Below are positions 1-9,216 of a DNA stretch of 64,000 bases, piece after piece (within the stretch, counting starts at the first letter, position 1; each line of letters starts with the position of its first letter). Source of the DNA: Streptomyces chrestomyceticus JCM 4735 (GTDB taxonomy: Bacteria > Actinomycetota > Actinomycetes > Streptomycetales > Streptomycetaceae); contig NZ_BHZC01000001.1 of NCBI RefSeq assembly GCF_003865135.1, forward strand, positions 3,038,001-3,102,000, read 5' to 3'. Below the pieces are notes generated by a model. The model saw only the letters and a program-made list of their open reading frames with translations, was not told the origin of the DNA and searched no databases. The translations under genes were made by a program, and so were the position numbers.

Positions 1-3000
1 CGGCCAACGCCGCGAACCGCGCGGCACGCATAGCGGCGCTCGCCGCGGCACAGACCGCCGCGGCGGCGGCCTCCGCCGCCAACGCGGCCAACGACGCCTA
101 CAACGCCTCCATCGCGGCGGCCACCAACGCGGGCCGGGCCGGCGAGGCCCGGGACATGGCCAAGAAGGCCCGGCAGGCCGCAGCACTCGCCGACACCTCG
201 GCCGAAGCGGCCAAGAAGGCGGGCGAGGCGTCGCTGGCCGCCGGAGCCGCGGCCGGCGCGGCGCACAGCGCAGGTGCCGATGCCGACGCCGCAGCCGACG
301 CCGCCGACCGGGCCAACGCCTATGCCCGGGCCGCGGGGGTGCACTCCGGTGAGGCCGCGGCCGCGGCCGCGGAGACCCGCCGTCACGCGCGTGAGGCCAA
401 CCGGGCCGCCAACGCCGCCGAAGCGCTGGCCCGGCGCTCCGCCGACGCCGCATTCGAGGCGCGCGCCGCCGCCAACTCCGCGGCTACCCATGCCAGGAAC
501 GCCGCGGCTGCCGCCGACGAGGCCGCCCAGCATGCCGGCGAAGCGGCCAAGGCCGCCGAAGAGGCCAACAAGCACGCCGCCGCGGCGAAACTGGCCGCCG
601 AGGCAGCCGACACCGCGGCCGCCACAGCCAAGAAGGTCTTCGACGTCGCCCGGCAGACCGAGGCGGAGGACCTGGCCACCCGCACCAGCGCCGCCATCGA
701 ACGAGCCAGGACCCGGGCGTCCCAAACCGCTTCCCTGACCGCGACCTCTGCTGCCGGTCTCGCCGAGGCCCGCTCACTGGACACCACGGCCGCCGAGCTG
801 GCCGCCGAGGCCGACAAGGCCGGCGCCGACACCAAGGTGCTCGTCGGCAAGGGGCGGGCGCTGGCCATGAAGGCGCTCAAGTTGCGCGGATCGTGGAGTC
901 AGGACGCCGCGGCACGGGCCCTGTCCGGCTCGGACGAGGACGTTCTGGACTATCTGCGCCGCGGCTGGACGGAGGCCGGACAGGACGAGAGCCGCGAGCA
1001 GGTGTCCCGGCTCAGTACCCACAGCCCTTACGAGGTGGTGCGCACGGCCGCTGCACAGGCACTCAAGGGGTCGGACCAGCAGATCCGCGACTTCCTCACC
1101 AGCGGCCAGTACGACGTGGCCGCCACCGATCTCACCGTCCGCGTCTCCCAGATCAACGGCACGGGCGGGCCCGGGGTCAAGGAAGCGTCCAAGGCCGCCC
1201 TGCGCGACGGGCGGGGCAAGGTGCTGGCCGCCTTCATCGCCACCGGCCAGTACGCGGCGCAGAACTCCGACGAACAGGTCATCGCCTCGAAACTGGTCAA
1301 CGACGGCGGCCCGGAGGTGAAAGCCGCGGCCAAGGTCGCCCTGGCGGGCTCCCCCGACCAGCTCCACGAGTTCGTCCAGACCGGCCAGTACATGGCCGAT
1401 CGCAAGGACAAGCTCGCCGCCAACCACGTCGCCCAGATGCAGCGTCTGGTATCCGAGGCTTCCCTCGTCGCCGCCCAGGCCCAGCGCAACCGCTGGCTCG
1501 CCGCTCAGGCCGCCGCCGAGGCCAACAAAGCCTCCACCGATGCCACCGCTGCCGCCGCCGAGGCAAGGAAATCCGCCGAGCTCGCGGAGGACTACCGTCG
1601 CGCCGCGGACCAATCCGCCACCAGTGCCGAGACCAGCGCCGCGCAGGCCGCGGATTCCGCGAAGCGTGCGCGCAAAGCCGCCGACGCCGCCGATCTTGAC
1701 GCCAAGGCAGCCGAACAGTCCGCGGCCCAAGCCGAATTCTCCGCCGACTACGCCCGTCGGTCCGCGAACGCGGCAAACGAAAGTGCGACCGAGGCAAGAT
1801 TCTCCGCACTGAGCGCCGGAAAGAGTGCTGCCGAAGCCGACACCCTGGCTTCCCAGGCGTGGGAGAGCGTGCGGAAAAAGCTCGAAGCGGAAGAAGCTGA
1901 GGCGTTCCGCAAGGCCGAAGAGGAGCGCAAACAGAGAGAAAAGGAGAAGGCCGAGAAGAAAATTTGCCGCCCCAATCTCTCGCACGAGCTGGCCGACGTG
2001 GTCTGCATCGCCGGCGGCGGCATACTTGAGGTACCGGAACCCGATCCCACGATGACCGCCATCGCATGGGAATTCAGCGGACTCGCCGATCTGGAAAGAT
2101 GCATCAAAGAACCGAGCTTCGGCCCGTGTGTCTCCTTCGCCCTTTCCATTGTTCCGGTGGGCAAGGCCGGCAAGATACTCAAGCTGGGCGGTGAAGGTGT
2201 CGAAGGCATCGCCAAGGGCTCGCGCATCGTCAAGGCCGGAATCAAGTGCGCCACCTGCTTCCTGGCGGGCACCGGAGTACTGATGGCGGACGGGAGCCGA
2301 AAGCCTGTCGAGGACGTGGCGGTCGGCGACTCGGTGACCGCCACGGACCCGGTCGACGGCCGGACCGGCCCTCGCACGGTCATCGCCCGCATCATCACCG
2401 AACACGACAAGCGCTTCAACGAACTCACCGTGGCCACCTCGCAGGGGGAGCAGCGGCTCACGGCCACGCACGAGCATCCGTTCTGGTCCCCCTCGCAGCA
2501 CGCCTGGGTCGAGGCGGCCGACCTCCGCAGGGGCATGACGCTCCGGACCCTCGACAACGGCGTCGTGAAAGTCCACCGAAACCGCGCGTTCACCGAATCC
2601 GCCCGTACCTACAATCTCACTGTGGCGGGTCTGCACACGTACTACGTGTTCGCGGGCACCACGCCGGTCCTGGTGCACAATTCCGAATGCGGTCCGGCCT
2701 TCAATTCCTCCAGGTCCTCACTGAATCACTACTTGAAGCACGTTTTTGGGGTGGACCTGAACAAGAAGGGAAGATACAACGGGAAGCCTCACGTCAAGCC
2801 GGACATGCCCGAATTCAGCGGACCGAACGGGTACAATGCCTACAAGAAGGCAGCCAGCGATTTCCTTAGCGGCCCTCCGCGCTCCGGTGACCTGATGTCG
2901 GACGCGGGGTCGCTCTTCCGCATGGACCCGAAGACCGGATACTTCGGCGTGCGGGACAACCGGGGCGTAGTGCAGACCTTCTTCCGCCCGGAACGTCTGG

Positions 3001-3053
3001 ACGAGTATTTCCGGGAACAGCAACAGCGGTTCGGCGGGCGTATCATCCCCTGA
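1..3053 (+). CDS. Polymorphic toxin: Ala-rich coiled coil, ALF repeats, Hint domain, C-terminal toxin (5' end outside window)
   Basis: The frame is open from the first bases, so the true start lies upstream. Seen: long Ala/Glu/Lys-rich helical stretches (to about nt 870 and again 1420-1960); between them four or so degenerate repeats of about 35 residues with the A-A-x-x-A-L-x-G-S-x-x-x-[VIL]-x-x-F/Y-[IL] pattern and ending in GQY, matching the ALF repeats of large actinobacterial proteins. A Hint (hedgehog/intein-type) domain runs from Cys at nt 2256 (CFLAGTGV) through THEHPFW to VLVHN at nt 2681. Known: in polymorphic toxins such domains sit just before the toxin and may release it by cleavage after HN. 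The last 123 residues (2682-3050) are the variable tip, ending in a GYFGVRDNRGVVQTFF segment that resembles BECR-fold RNases; this last point is inference. A small gene follows at 3173, the usual place for immunity. Confidence 0.85.
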   Translation, partial: ANAANRAARIAALAAAQTAAAAASAANAANDAYNASIAAATNAGRAGEARDMAKKARQAAALADTSAEAAKKAGEASLAAGAAAGAAHSAGADADAAADAADRANAYARAAGVHSGEAAAAAAETRRHAREANRAANAAEALARRSADAAFEARAAANSAATHARNAAAAADEAAQHAGEAAKAAEEANKHAAAAKLAAEAADTAAATAKKVFDVARQTEAEDLATRTSAAIERARTRASQTASLTATSAAGLAEARSLDTTAAELAAEADKAGADTKVLVGKGRALAMKALKLRGSWSQDAAARALSGSDEDVLDYLRRGWTEAGQDESREQVSRLSTHSPYEVVRTAAAQALKGSDQQIRDFLTSGQYDVAATDLTVRVSQINGTGGPGVKEASKAALRDGRGKVLAAFIATGQYAAQNSDEQVIASKLVNDGGPEVKAAAKVALAGSPDQLHEFVQTGQYMADRKDKLAANHVAQMQRLVSEASLVAAQAQRNRWLAAQAAAEANKASTDATAAAAEARKSAELAEDYRRAADQSATSAETSAAQAADSAKRARKAADAADLDAKAAEQSAAQAEFSADYARRSANAANESATEARFSALSAGKSAAEADTLASQAWESVRKKLEAEEAEAFRKAEEERKQREKEKAEKKICRPNLSHELADVVCIAGGGILEVPEPDPTMTAIAWEFSGLADLERCIKEPSFGPCVSFALSIVPVGKAGKILKLGGEGVEGIAKGSRIVKAGIKCATCFLAGTGVLMADGSRKPVEDVAVGDSVTATDPVDGRTGPRTVIARIITEHDKRFNELTVATSQGEQRLTATHEHPFWSPSQHAWVEAADLRRGMTLRTLDNGVVKVHRNRAFTESARTYNLTVAGLHTYYVFAGTTPVLVHNSECGPAFNSSRSSLNHYLKHVFGVDLNKKGRYNGKPHVKPDMPEFSGPNGYNAYKKAASDFLSGPPRSGDLMSDAGSLFRMDPKTGYFGVRDNRGVVQTFFRPERLDEYFREQQQRFGGRIIP

Positions 3054-3172
3054 CCGTATTTTTCGCCGAGCGCCGGACATGAAGGCGCCGGAATGTGAAG
3101 CCGGGGCGCACCCTCGACACCGGGTGCGCCCCGGCCCCGTCCCCCACCGACAACGACCACGAAAGGACGGAC

Positions 3173-3580
3173 ATGAGCGAGGAGTTCTTCGTCCGGTACA
3201 CGGAGGTGCAGTACGGCTCGGGCCGGGCGCGGGCCGTCTCGCCGCGCGGCGATCTCGGCCACTGGAGCGCGTTCGTGGACACCTGCGAGGAAGGCTACGA
3301 CGACGCCCTTCCCGACTACTTCTACGAGCTGCGCATCAGAGACGCGATCGAGCGTGCGCTCACCGACGAGCGGCTGCGGCAGACCGAGGGGTATGCGGCT
3401 TTCCGGGCGAGGGTGGAGGCCGTCGACGAGCGGTTCCGCCGGGTGGCGTCCGAGCGGCTGCCCGTCGCGGATCCGTCGGGGCTCGGCTGGTGGCATCTGG
3501 TCGTACCCGGGCGGGGAGGCGAGGAGTTCGCCCGGAGTCTCCGGGAGGAGTTCGGGGTGACGGTCGACGTCGTTCCGTAG
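3173..3580 (+). CDS. Candidate immunity protein of the preceding toxin (unrecognised family)
   Basis: A 135-residue soluble acidic protein with no signal peptide or membrane segment. The ATG at 3173 is chosen because GAAAGGA lies 5 bases upstream; an in-frame ATG at 3095 lacks a ribosome site and would add a composition unlike the rest. I do not recognise the family. It starts 120 bases after the toxin stop on the same strand and is the only gene between the toxin and an unrelated membrane protein, which is the standard position of an immunity gene. Seen: Trp and Tyr-rich N-terminal half (YTEVQYGSG, DYFYELRIRD) and a C-terminal alpha/beta part (GWWHLVVPGRGG). The immunity role is inferred only from context and size. 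Confidence 0.75.
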   Translation: MSEEFFVRYTEVQYGSGRARAVSPRGDLGHWSAFVDTCEEGYDDALPDYFYELRIRDAIERALTDERLRQTEGYAAFRARVEAVDERFRRVASERLPVADPSGLGWWHLVVPGRGGEEFARSLREEFGVTVDVVP

Positions 3581-3662
3581 CCGTTCCGCGAGGAAGCCGA
3601 CGGAGGGCCGTTCGAGGGCCGCGGCGAGGGTTCGGCCGCCCCGAAAGGGCAACCCGCAGCGC

Positions 3663-4655
3663 ATGGCAGCCGAAACGTCCGAGAAAACCACCACGCTGAT
3701 CGCCCACTCGTGGTGGTCCGTACTGCGGCGCACCGTCAAGGAGTTCGTGGACGACGAGCTTCCCGACCGTGCCGCGGCCCTCACGTACTACGGGGTGCTC
3801 TCCCTCTTCCCGGCGCTGCTGGTGCTGGTCTCGATGCTCGGGGTGATCGGGAAGTCGGCGACCGACGCCGTGCTCGGCACTCTCGAAGAGATCACGCCGG
3901 AGGCGGCGCAGCAGATCCTGCGCGGCGCGGTACGCCAGTTGCAGGACGGGCCCGGCACCGGCGGGGTGCTGGCCGTCGTGGGTCTGCTGGCCGCGCTGTG
4001 GTCGGCCTCCAGCTACATAGCGGCCTTCATCCGAGCCGCCAACGCCGTCTACGACCTGCCGGAGGGGCGGCCGGCGTGGAAGACCCTGCCGCTGCGGCTC
4101 GGTGTGACGGTCGTGCTGATGGTGCTGCTGTCGGCCAGCGCGGTGATCGTGGTCTTCACCGGCTCGCTGGCCCGGCAGGCGGGCCGCGCCCTGGGCGTCG
4201 GCGACACCGGCATCGCGGTCTGGTCGGTCGCCAAGTGGCCCGTCCTGCTGCTGCTCGTGGTGCTGATGATCACCATCCTGTACCGCGCCACGCCCAACGT
4301 ACGGGACCAGGGGCTGTGGCGGCTGACGCCCGGCAGCTTCCTGGCCGTCGTGCTGTGGCTGGCCGCCTCGGCGGGCTTCGCGCTGTACGTGGCGAACTTC
4401 GGCTCGTACAACAAGACGTACGGCACCCTGGCGGGCGTCATCGTCTTCCTGGTCTGGGTGTGGCTGTCGAACCTGGCGGTCCTGCTGGGTCTGGAGTTCG
4501 ACGCCGAGCTGGCCCGGCAGCGGGCGATCACCGAGGGGCACCCGGCGCGGGAGGAGCCGTACGTGGAGCCGCGGGACACCCGTGCCTGGCCGGACCGTCT
4601 GCGGCTCCCGCGCCGGCGGCGCCGTACGGAACGGGAGCCGTCGCCGGACCACTGA
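3663..4655 (+). CDS. YihY/BrkB family integral membrane protein
   Basis: 330 residues with about six hydrophobic segments. The family hallmarks are present: an N-terminal DRAAALTYYG followed by SLFPALL (around residues 35-55) and a C-terminal NKTYGTLAGVIVFL with WLSNLAVLLGLEFDAEL. The family was once called RNase BN by mistake; its members are inner-membrane proteins, perhaps transporters, of uncertain function. The C-terminal tail (from about residue 285) is hydrophilic and very Arg-rich and likely cytoplasmic. It stands alone, between the toxin/immunity pair and catalase, with 137 bases to the next gene. Confidence 0.9.
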   Translation: MAAETSEKTTTLIAHSWWSVLRRTVKEFVDDELPDRAAALTYYGVLSLFPALLVLVSMLGVIGKSATDAVLGTLEEITPEAAQQILRGAVRQLQDGPGTGGVLAVVGLLAALWSASSYIAAFIRAANAVYDLPEGRPAWKTLPLRLGVTVVLMVLLSASAVIVVFTGSLARQAGRALGVGDTGIAVWSVAKWPVLLLLVVLMITILYRATPNVRDQGLWRLTPGSFLAVVLWLAASAGFALYVANFGSYNKTYGTLAGVIVFLVWVWLSNLAVLLGLEFDAELARQRAITEGHPAREEPYVEPRDTRAWPDRLRLPRRRRRTEREPSPDH

Positions 4656-4792
4656 GCGAGGCCCCGGCGCGCGCTGCCCCAAAAAGGTGAGCGTCTGCAC
4701 CACCGCCGCCCCAGCGGGTACCTCTGACCTTCCGGGGCCCCACCCACGGCGCGGACCCGGGCGCCGCCGAGTGCTGAAGGAAACCGAGAGCA

Positions 4793-6451
4793 GTGACAGA
4801 CGTAGCAAGCCAGGGGCCGGCGCCCGGCGACGACCGCCCGGTGCTCACCAACCGGCAAGGCCACCCGGTCTACGACAACCAGAACCAGCGGACGGTCGGG
4901 GCGCGCGGACCGGCCACGCTGGAGAACTACCAGTTCATCGAGAAGATCAGCCACTTCGACCGGGAGCGCATCCCCGAGCGGGTCGTGCACGCCCGCGGCG
5001 TGACCGCGTACGGCTACTTCGAGAGCTACGGGAAGTGGGGCGACGAGCCCGTCGGCCGCTGGACCCGGGCCCGGCTGTTCCAGGAGGCGGGCAAGCGCAC
5101 CCCGGTGGCCGTACGGTTCTCCACCGTGATCGGCGGCCGGGACTCCTCCGAGGCGGCCCGCGACCCGCGCGGCTTCGCGGTGAAGTTCTACACCGAGGAC
5201 GGCAACTGGGACCTGGTCGGCAACAACCTGGCCGTCTTCTTCATCCGGGACGCCATCAAGTTCCCCGACGTCATCCACTCCCTCAAGCCCGACCCGGTCT
5301 CGCACGAGCAGAAGCCGGCCCGCATCTTCGACTTCATGTCGCAGACGCCGGAGTCGATGCACATGCTGGTCAACCTCTTCAGCCCGCGCGGCATCCCGGC
5401 CGACTACCGGCACATGCAGGGCTTCGGGGTCAACACCTACAAATGGGTGAACCAGGCGGGCGACACCGTCCTGGTCAAGTACCACTGGCTGCCGAAGCAG
5501 GGCGTGCGCAGCATGACCGAGGAGGACGCCGCCGCCGTCCAGGCCGGGGAGCTGGGCCACGCGACGAAAGACCTGTACGAGGCGGTCCGGCGCGGTGACC
5601 ACCCCGAGTGGGAACTGGTCGTCCAGATGATGAGCGACGACGACCACCCGGAGCTGGACTTCGACCCGCTGGACGACACCAAGGTCTGGCCGGAGCAGGA
5701 CTTCCCGCCCCGTCCGGTGGGCCGGATGGTCCTCGACCGGATGCCGGACAACTACTTCGCCGAGAACGAGCAGATCTCCTTCGGCACCGGCGTCCTCGTC
5801 GACGGCCTGGACTTCTCCGACGACAAGATGCTCGTCGGCCGGACCTTCTCCTACAGCGACACCCAGCGCTACCGCGTCGGCCCGAACTACCTCCAGCTCC
5901 CCGTCAACCGCGCCCAGCGGGCCACCGTGCACACCAACCAGCGCGACGGCCTGATGGCGTACGACCAGGACCAGCACGGGCCGAACCCGGAGGTCAACTA
6001 CGAGCCGTCGATCACCGGCGGCCTGCGGGAGGGCACCTACCCGACCCACGACGATCAGGGGCCGGAGATCCGCGGCCGGCTCACCCGCAGCCGCATCCCG
6101 CGCACCAACGACTACCTCCAGGCGGGCCAGCGCTTCCGGCTGATGGCGGACTGGGAGCGCGACGACCTCGTCAAGAACCTCACCGACCTGATCTCCCAGG
6201 CCGACCGGCCGGTGCAGGAGCGGATGGTGTGGCACTTCCTGCTGGTCGAGAACGAGCTGGGGCTGCGCGTCGGCGAGGGGCTGGGCATCGGCCCGAAGGA
6301 CGTCGCCCATCTGGAGCCGCTGGCCGGCCAGGACCTGACGGACGAGGACCGGGAGCGGCTGACGCGCCTCGGCGACAATCCGCCGCGGGACGTGTCCGGG
6401 CTGACCATGACCCACTGCGTACCCGACGAGCGGCATACCGTCGCCTCCTGA
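4793..6451 (+). CDS. katA: Monofunctional haem catalase
   Basis: 552 residues, the size of a clade with a long C-terminal extension. Converts hydrogen peroxide to water and oxygen in the cytoplasm. Seen: catalytic His66 in [11 protein letters not shown], the haem-pocket Asn pair at 144-145 in [10 protein letters not shown], the [10 protein letters not shown] motif, and the proximal haem ligand Tyr354 in [14 protein letters not shown]. Start is GTG at 4793 with GAAGGA about 12 bases upstream; the protein then begins TDVASQGP as is common for actinobacterial catalases. No regulator gene is adjacent, so control by an adjacent Fur-like CatR is not shown here. The gene symbol katA is by similarity; actinobacteria may hold several catalases. 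Confidence 0.95.
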   Translation: MTDVASQGPAPGDDRPVLTNRQGHPVYDNQNQRTVGARGPATLENYQFIEKISHFDRERIPERVVHARGVTAYGYFESYGKWGDEPVGRWTRARLFQEAGKRTPVAVRFSTVIGGRDSSEAARDPRGFAVKFYTEDGNWDLVGNNLAVFFIRDAIKFPDVIHSLKPDPVSHEQKPARIFDFMSQTPESMHMLVNLFSPRGIPADYRHMQGFGVNTYKWVNQAGDTVLVKYHWLPKQGVRSMTEEDAAAVQAGELGHATKDLYEAVRRGDHPEWELVVQMMSDDDHPELDFDPLDDTKVWPEQDFPPRPVGRMVLDRMPDNYFAENEQISFGTGVLVDGLDFSDDKMLVGRTFSYSDTQRYRVGPNYLQLPVNRAQRATVHTNQRDGLMAYDQDQHGPNPEVNYEPSITGGLREGTYPTHDDQGPEIRGRLTRSRIPRTNDYLQAGQRFRLMADWERDDLVKNLTDLISQADRPVQERMVWHFLLVENELGLRVGEGLGIGPKDVAHLEPLAGQDLTDEDRERLTRLGDNPPRDVSGLTMTHCVPDERHTVAS

Positions 6452-6481
6452 CGGGCACGGTGAACGCACGGACGACGCCCT

Positions 6482-6521
6482 GGGACACGGCCTCGCCGGT
6501 GGTCCGGCGGGGCCGTGTCCC
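6482..6521 (+). terminator. Terminator of the catalase gene
   Basis: An 18-base inverted repeat (GGGACACGGCC start) with a 4-base loop and one G:T pair, 31 bases after the katA stop codon. No T run follows, as is usual in Streptomyces. Confidence 0.75.
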
Positions 6522-6585
6522 GTGGCACCGAGGTGGTTCCCCGCGCCTCCCGCGCGGGGCGCCACGGGAGGAGGAACGATCGGGC

Positions 6586-6891
6586 ATGGCAGCGGCGAAG
6601 CGGTACGCGGTCGCGGGATCGGGCCAGTGGGTGGACGACGAGGACGGGCGGCGGCTGCCGGCGGGCGAGGTGCACGCCTGGGAGCAGGGGCTGAACCAGA
6701 CCGTGTGCGGTCTCTCGCTCAGCCGCTCGCAACTGGCCCGGTTCCCGCACGTCGCCTGGCCCGACATCCTGCCCGAGTCCGGCGGGGCCGCAGACCGGGT
6801 CCAGCGGGTGTGCCCGCGCTGCGCGTCCGTCGCGGGGCGCCGGGGCGGGGACGCGCGGCCCCGCTGGCAGCGGGTCGATCCCCGGCCGTGA
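6586..6891 (+). CDS. Small CxxC protein of unknown function
   Basis: 101 residues. ATG at 6586 has a very strong ribosome site (GGGAGGAGGA, 10 bases upstream). Seen: VCGLSLS with a lone Cys near residue 38, HVAWPDILPES, then VCPRCASVAG; the spaced Cys and CxxC could form a small zinc site. I know no function for it, but proteins of this layout are common in Streptomyces. It lies after catalase and its terminator, so it has its own transcription start or reads through; it ends against a bidirectional hairpin. Confidence 0.8.
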   Translation: MAAAKRYAVAGSGQWVDDEDGRRLPAGEVHAWEQGLNQTVCGLSLSRSQLARFPHVAWPDILPESGGAADRVQRVCPRCASVAGRRGGDARPRWQRVDPRP

Positions 6892-6954
6892 CGGCATCCT
6901 GACGGCGGGGCCCGCCGGGGGTACGTGTGCGGACCGCGGCCCCGTCGCGTACGG

Positions 6955-6989
6955 CCCGGCGCCGCCGTACGACGTACGGCGGCGCCGGG
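6955..6989. terminator. Bidirectional terminator between convergent genes
   Basis: Perfect 16-base inverted repeat (CCCGGCGCCGCCGTAC and complement) around a 3-base loop, between the CxxC gene (+) and the DUF4235 gene (-), which ends at 6993. Confidence 0.85.
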
Positions 6990-6992
6990 GAT

Positions 6993-7253
6993 TCAGGCGG
7001 GCCAGGTGCCGGTGGCCTTGCGGACGGCTGTCGCGCCGCTGCGGTCCACGGCCGCCTTGACCACCGCGAGCGTCGCGCCCTGAAGGGCGGCGGCGGGCAG
7101 CACCTCGCGCCAGCGGCGGTCCTCGTCGGTGGCCTTCGGCGCGTCCTCCGCGCCGCCGACCAGCTTCCACAGGCGCTTGAACAGCGCCCCGGCCAGCACA
7201 CCGCCGAGGACGCCGAACAGCACGCCGAGCGGCTTGTAGAGCAGTTTAATCAT
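6993..7253 (-). CDS. DUF4235 small membrane protein
   Basis: 86 residues. N-terminal hydrophobic stretch GVLFGVLGGVLAGALFKRLW is followed by a hydrophilic DEDRRWREVLPAAALQGA segment and a second weakly hydrophobic part, the pattern of DUF4235. Its ATG overlaps the stop codon of the upstream gene by one base (TGATG), so translation is likely coupled. Third gene of an operon with DUF3618 and holin-X proteins; the trio is common in actinobacteria and is thought to act at the membrane, perhaps in envelope stress, but no activity is established. Confidence 0.88.
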   Translation of the reverse strand: MIKLLYKPLGVLFGVLGGVLAGALFKRLWKLVGGAEDAPKATDEDRRWREVLPAAALQGATLAVVKAAVDRSGATAVRKATGTWPA

Positions 7254-7606
7254 CAGTGGTGTCCTTTGCTCCGGCAGGCCCGCCGGGCCTTGGCCCCTGC
7301 CTTGGCGAGCGGGCGGGCGGTCTTCCTCGTACGCAGCTTGGCGCGCCGTACGTACGGGCGCATCCGCACGCGGTTCCGACGCCGCAGCACGAGCGCGCCG
7401 GCCAGCAGCGCGCCGCCCGCGGCGGCGGCCGCCCGGACGCCGGTCGAACGCGACAGCCGGGCCGCCTGCTCCCGCGCGCGGCTCTTGACGTCGGCCTTGT
7501 CGGCCAGCGCGGCCACGGTGTCGCCGAGTTCCTGCCGGGTCAGCTCGATCCGGGCCCGGAGTTCGTCCGGGCCCGCCGTGCCGCCCTTGCCGGGGTCACT
7601 GGTCAT
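7253..7606 (-). CDS. DUF3618 domain protein
   Basis: 117 residues. Seen: the DUF3618 signature PDELRARIELTRQELGDTVAAL near the N-terminus, a helical linker, a hydrophobic AAAAAGGALLAGALVL segment, then a very basic tail (RRNRVRMRPYVRRAKLRTR). Start ATG at 7606 overlaps the upstream stop by four bases (ATGA), which decides it over in-frame codons farther upstream. Likely a membrane-anchored protein with a basic cytoplasmic tail. Middle gene of the holin-X / DUF3618 / DUF4235 operon. Confidence 0.88.
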   Translation of the reverse strand: MTSDPGKGGTAGPDELRARIELTRQELGDTVAALADKADVKSRAREQAARLSRSTGVRAAAAAGGALLAGALVLRRRNRVRMRPYVRRAKLRTRKTARPLAKAGAKARRACRSKGHH

Positions 7607-8022
7607 CGCCGGGCCCTCTCCTTGATCGTCTCGATGTCCTTCCGGACGCTGCGTACGGCCTCCTCGGGCACCGGCGGGGTGGCACGGCGAATCCGCTGCC
7701 GTCCCAGCAGCCCCAGGACCGCCGCCAGCACCAGCAGCACGCCCACGACCACCAGGCCCGCCGCCCACAGCGGCAGCACCAGCCCGAGCGCGATGATCGC
7801 GGTCGCCACCAGGGCCTGGGCCGCCAGGAACGCCACCGTGCCGGCGCCGCCGAGCAGCCCGCCGCCCACGCCGAAGCGCTTTCCCTTGCGCGCCAGTTCC
7901 GTCTGCGCCAGCCGCATCTCGTCGCGCACCAGGCTGGAGAGCTGCTCCGACGCCTGGGTGACCAGTTCGTTGACCGGCCTGCCGTCCGGCCGGGCCGTCC
8001 GGTGATCCACGAAGTCGCTCAT
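7603..8022 (-). CDS. Phage holin family (Holin-X) membrane protein
   Basis: 139 residues. An N-terminal amphipathic helix (NELVTQASEQLSSLVRDEMRLAQTEL split over residues 19-45) precedes two hydrophobic segments, as in actinobacterial holin-X proteins (PF07332). ATG at 8022 is preferred to GTG at 8031 because GGAGG lies 10 bases from the ATG and only about one from the GTG. First gene of a three-gene operon. Despite the name it is a chromosomal housekeeping family; nothing nearby is phage-like. Confidence 0.88.
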   Translation of the reverse strand: MSDFVDHRTARPDGRPVNELVTQASEQLSSLVRDEMRLAQTELARKGKRFGVGGGLLGGAGTVAFLAAQALVATAIIALGLVLPLWAAGLVVVGVLLVLAAVLGLLGRQRIRRATPPVPEEAVRSVRKDIETIKERARR

Positions 8023-8134
8023 CCCGGTCACGCCTCCTTCCTTGTGCGCGCCGGGTACCTCCTCACGGGCCGGTTAACCGGAATGCCGGCCGTTACGGTG
8101 CCGGGCGCCGTACGGGCCGTCTTCCGCGCAACGC

Positions 8135-8172
8135 GACGGCGCGCGCTCCCCGGCGGGGGAACGCGCGCCGTC
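8135..8172 (-). terminator. Terminator of pfkA
   Basis: 17-base inverted repeat with one G:T pair and a 4-base loop, directly downstream of the pfkA stop on the minus strand. The rest of 8023-8190 holds the promoter region of the holin-X operon; I see no ORF. Confidence 0.75.
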
Positions 8173-8190
8173 GGCTGCGGAAGCGGTGGG

Positions 8191-9216
8191 TCAGAAGACC
8201 GACTCGGTCTCGTCCATGCGGCTCACCGGCACGGTCTTCAGCTCGGTGACCGCGTCGGCCAGCGGGCTCATCACGATGTCCGTGCCGCGCAGGGCGGTCA
8301 TCTGGCCGAAGTCGCCCCGGTGCGCGGCCTCGACGGCGTGCCAGCCGAAGCGGGTGGCCAGCACGCGGTCGTACGCGGTGGGCGTGCCGCCGCGCTGGAC
8401 GTGGCCGAGGATGACCGGGCGGGCCTCCTTGCCGAGGCGGTGCTCCAGCTCGCGGGCGAGGGCGGTGCCGATGCCCTGGAAGCGCTCATGGCCGTACTGG
8501 TCGATCTCGCCGTGGCCGTAGTCCATCGTGCCGTCGGCGGGGTGGGCGCCCTCGGCGACGCAGACCACGGCGAACTTCTTGCCCCGGTCGAAGCGCTCCT
8601 CGACCATCGCGACCAGGTCGTTCACGTCGAAGGGGCGCTCCGGCAGGCAGATGCCATGGGCGCCGCCGGCCATCCCGGACTCCAGCGCGATCCAGCCCGC
8701 GTGCCGGCCCATGACCTCGACGACCATGACCCGCTGGTGCGACTCGGCGGTCGTCTTGAGGCGGTCGATGGCCTCGGTGGCGACGCCGACGGCGGTGTCG
8801 AAGCCGAAGGTGCGGTCGGTGGCGGAGATGTCGTTGTCGATGGTCTTGGGCACGCCGACGATCGGCAGGCCGGCGTCGGCGAGCATCTTCGACGCGGTGA
8901 GCGTGCCCTCGCCGCCGATGGGAATGAGCACGTCGATGCCGTACTCCCGGGCCAGGTCCTTGCCGTTCTCGCACGCCTCGCGCAGCCGGGCGCGCTCCAG
9001 GCGGGCGGAGCCGAGGATGGTGCCGCCGCGGGCCAGGATGCCGCTGACGGCGTCCAGGTCCAGCTTGCGGTACCGGCCGTCCAGCAGGCCCTTGAAGCCG
9101 TCCTCGAAACCGATGACCTCGTCGTCGTGGCCGGTGAGGGCGCGGTGCACCACCGAACGGATCACAGCGTTGAGGCCGGGGCAGTCGCCGCCCGCGGTGA
9201 GGACTCCGATACGCAT
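8191..9216 (-). CDS. pfkA: 6-phosphofructokinase, ATP-type active site
   Basis: 341 residues; phosphorylates fructose 6-phosphate in glycolysis. Start ATG at 9216 (RIGVLTAGGDCPGLNA) with GGAGA upstream. Seen: GGDCPG at 9-14, GGEGT at 101-105, PKTIDND at 123-129 with catalytic Asp127, and MGRHAGW. Known: Asp at 104 marks pyrophosphate enzymes and Gly marks ATP enzymes; here Gly104 indicates ATP, while Lys124 is the residue typical of pyrophosphate enzymes. This mixed Gly104/Lys124 pair is the actinobacterial group III pattern, as in the ATP-dependent enzyme of S. coelicolor. Transcribed away from pta-ackA-pyk. Confidence 0.95.
   Translation of the reverse strand: MRIGVLTAGGDCPGLNAVIRSVVHRALTGHDDEVIGFEDGFKGLLDGRYRKLDLDAVSGILARGGTILGSARLERARLREACENGKDLAREYGIDVLIPIGGEGTLTASKMLADAGLPIVGVPKTIDNDISATDRTFGFDTAVGVATEAIDRLKTTAESHQRVMVVEVMGRHAGWIALESGMAGGAHGICLPERPFDVNDLVAMVEERFDRGKKFAVVCVAEGAHPADGTMDYGHGEIDQYGHERFQGIGTALARELEHRLGKEARPVILGHVQRGGTPTAYDRVLATRFGWHAVEAAHRGDFGQMTALRGTDIVMSPLADAVTELKTVPVSRMDETESVF

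Noticed and set aside
774..2678. Long antisense open frame over the toxin gene
   Set aside because: Gly/Arg-rich composition, no ribosome site, mirrors the Ala-rich gene.
7603..8022. Prophage remnant, from the holin-family protein
   Set aside because: No other phage gene nearby; holin-X is a chromosomal actinobacterial family.
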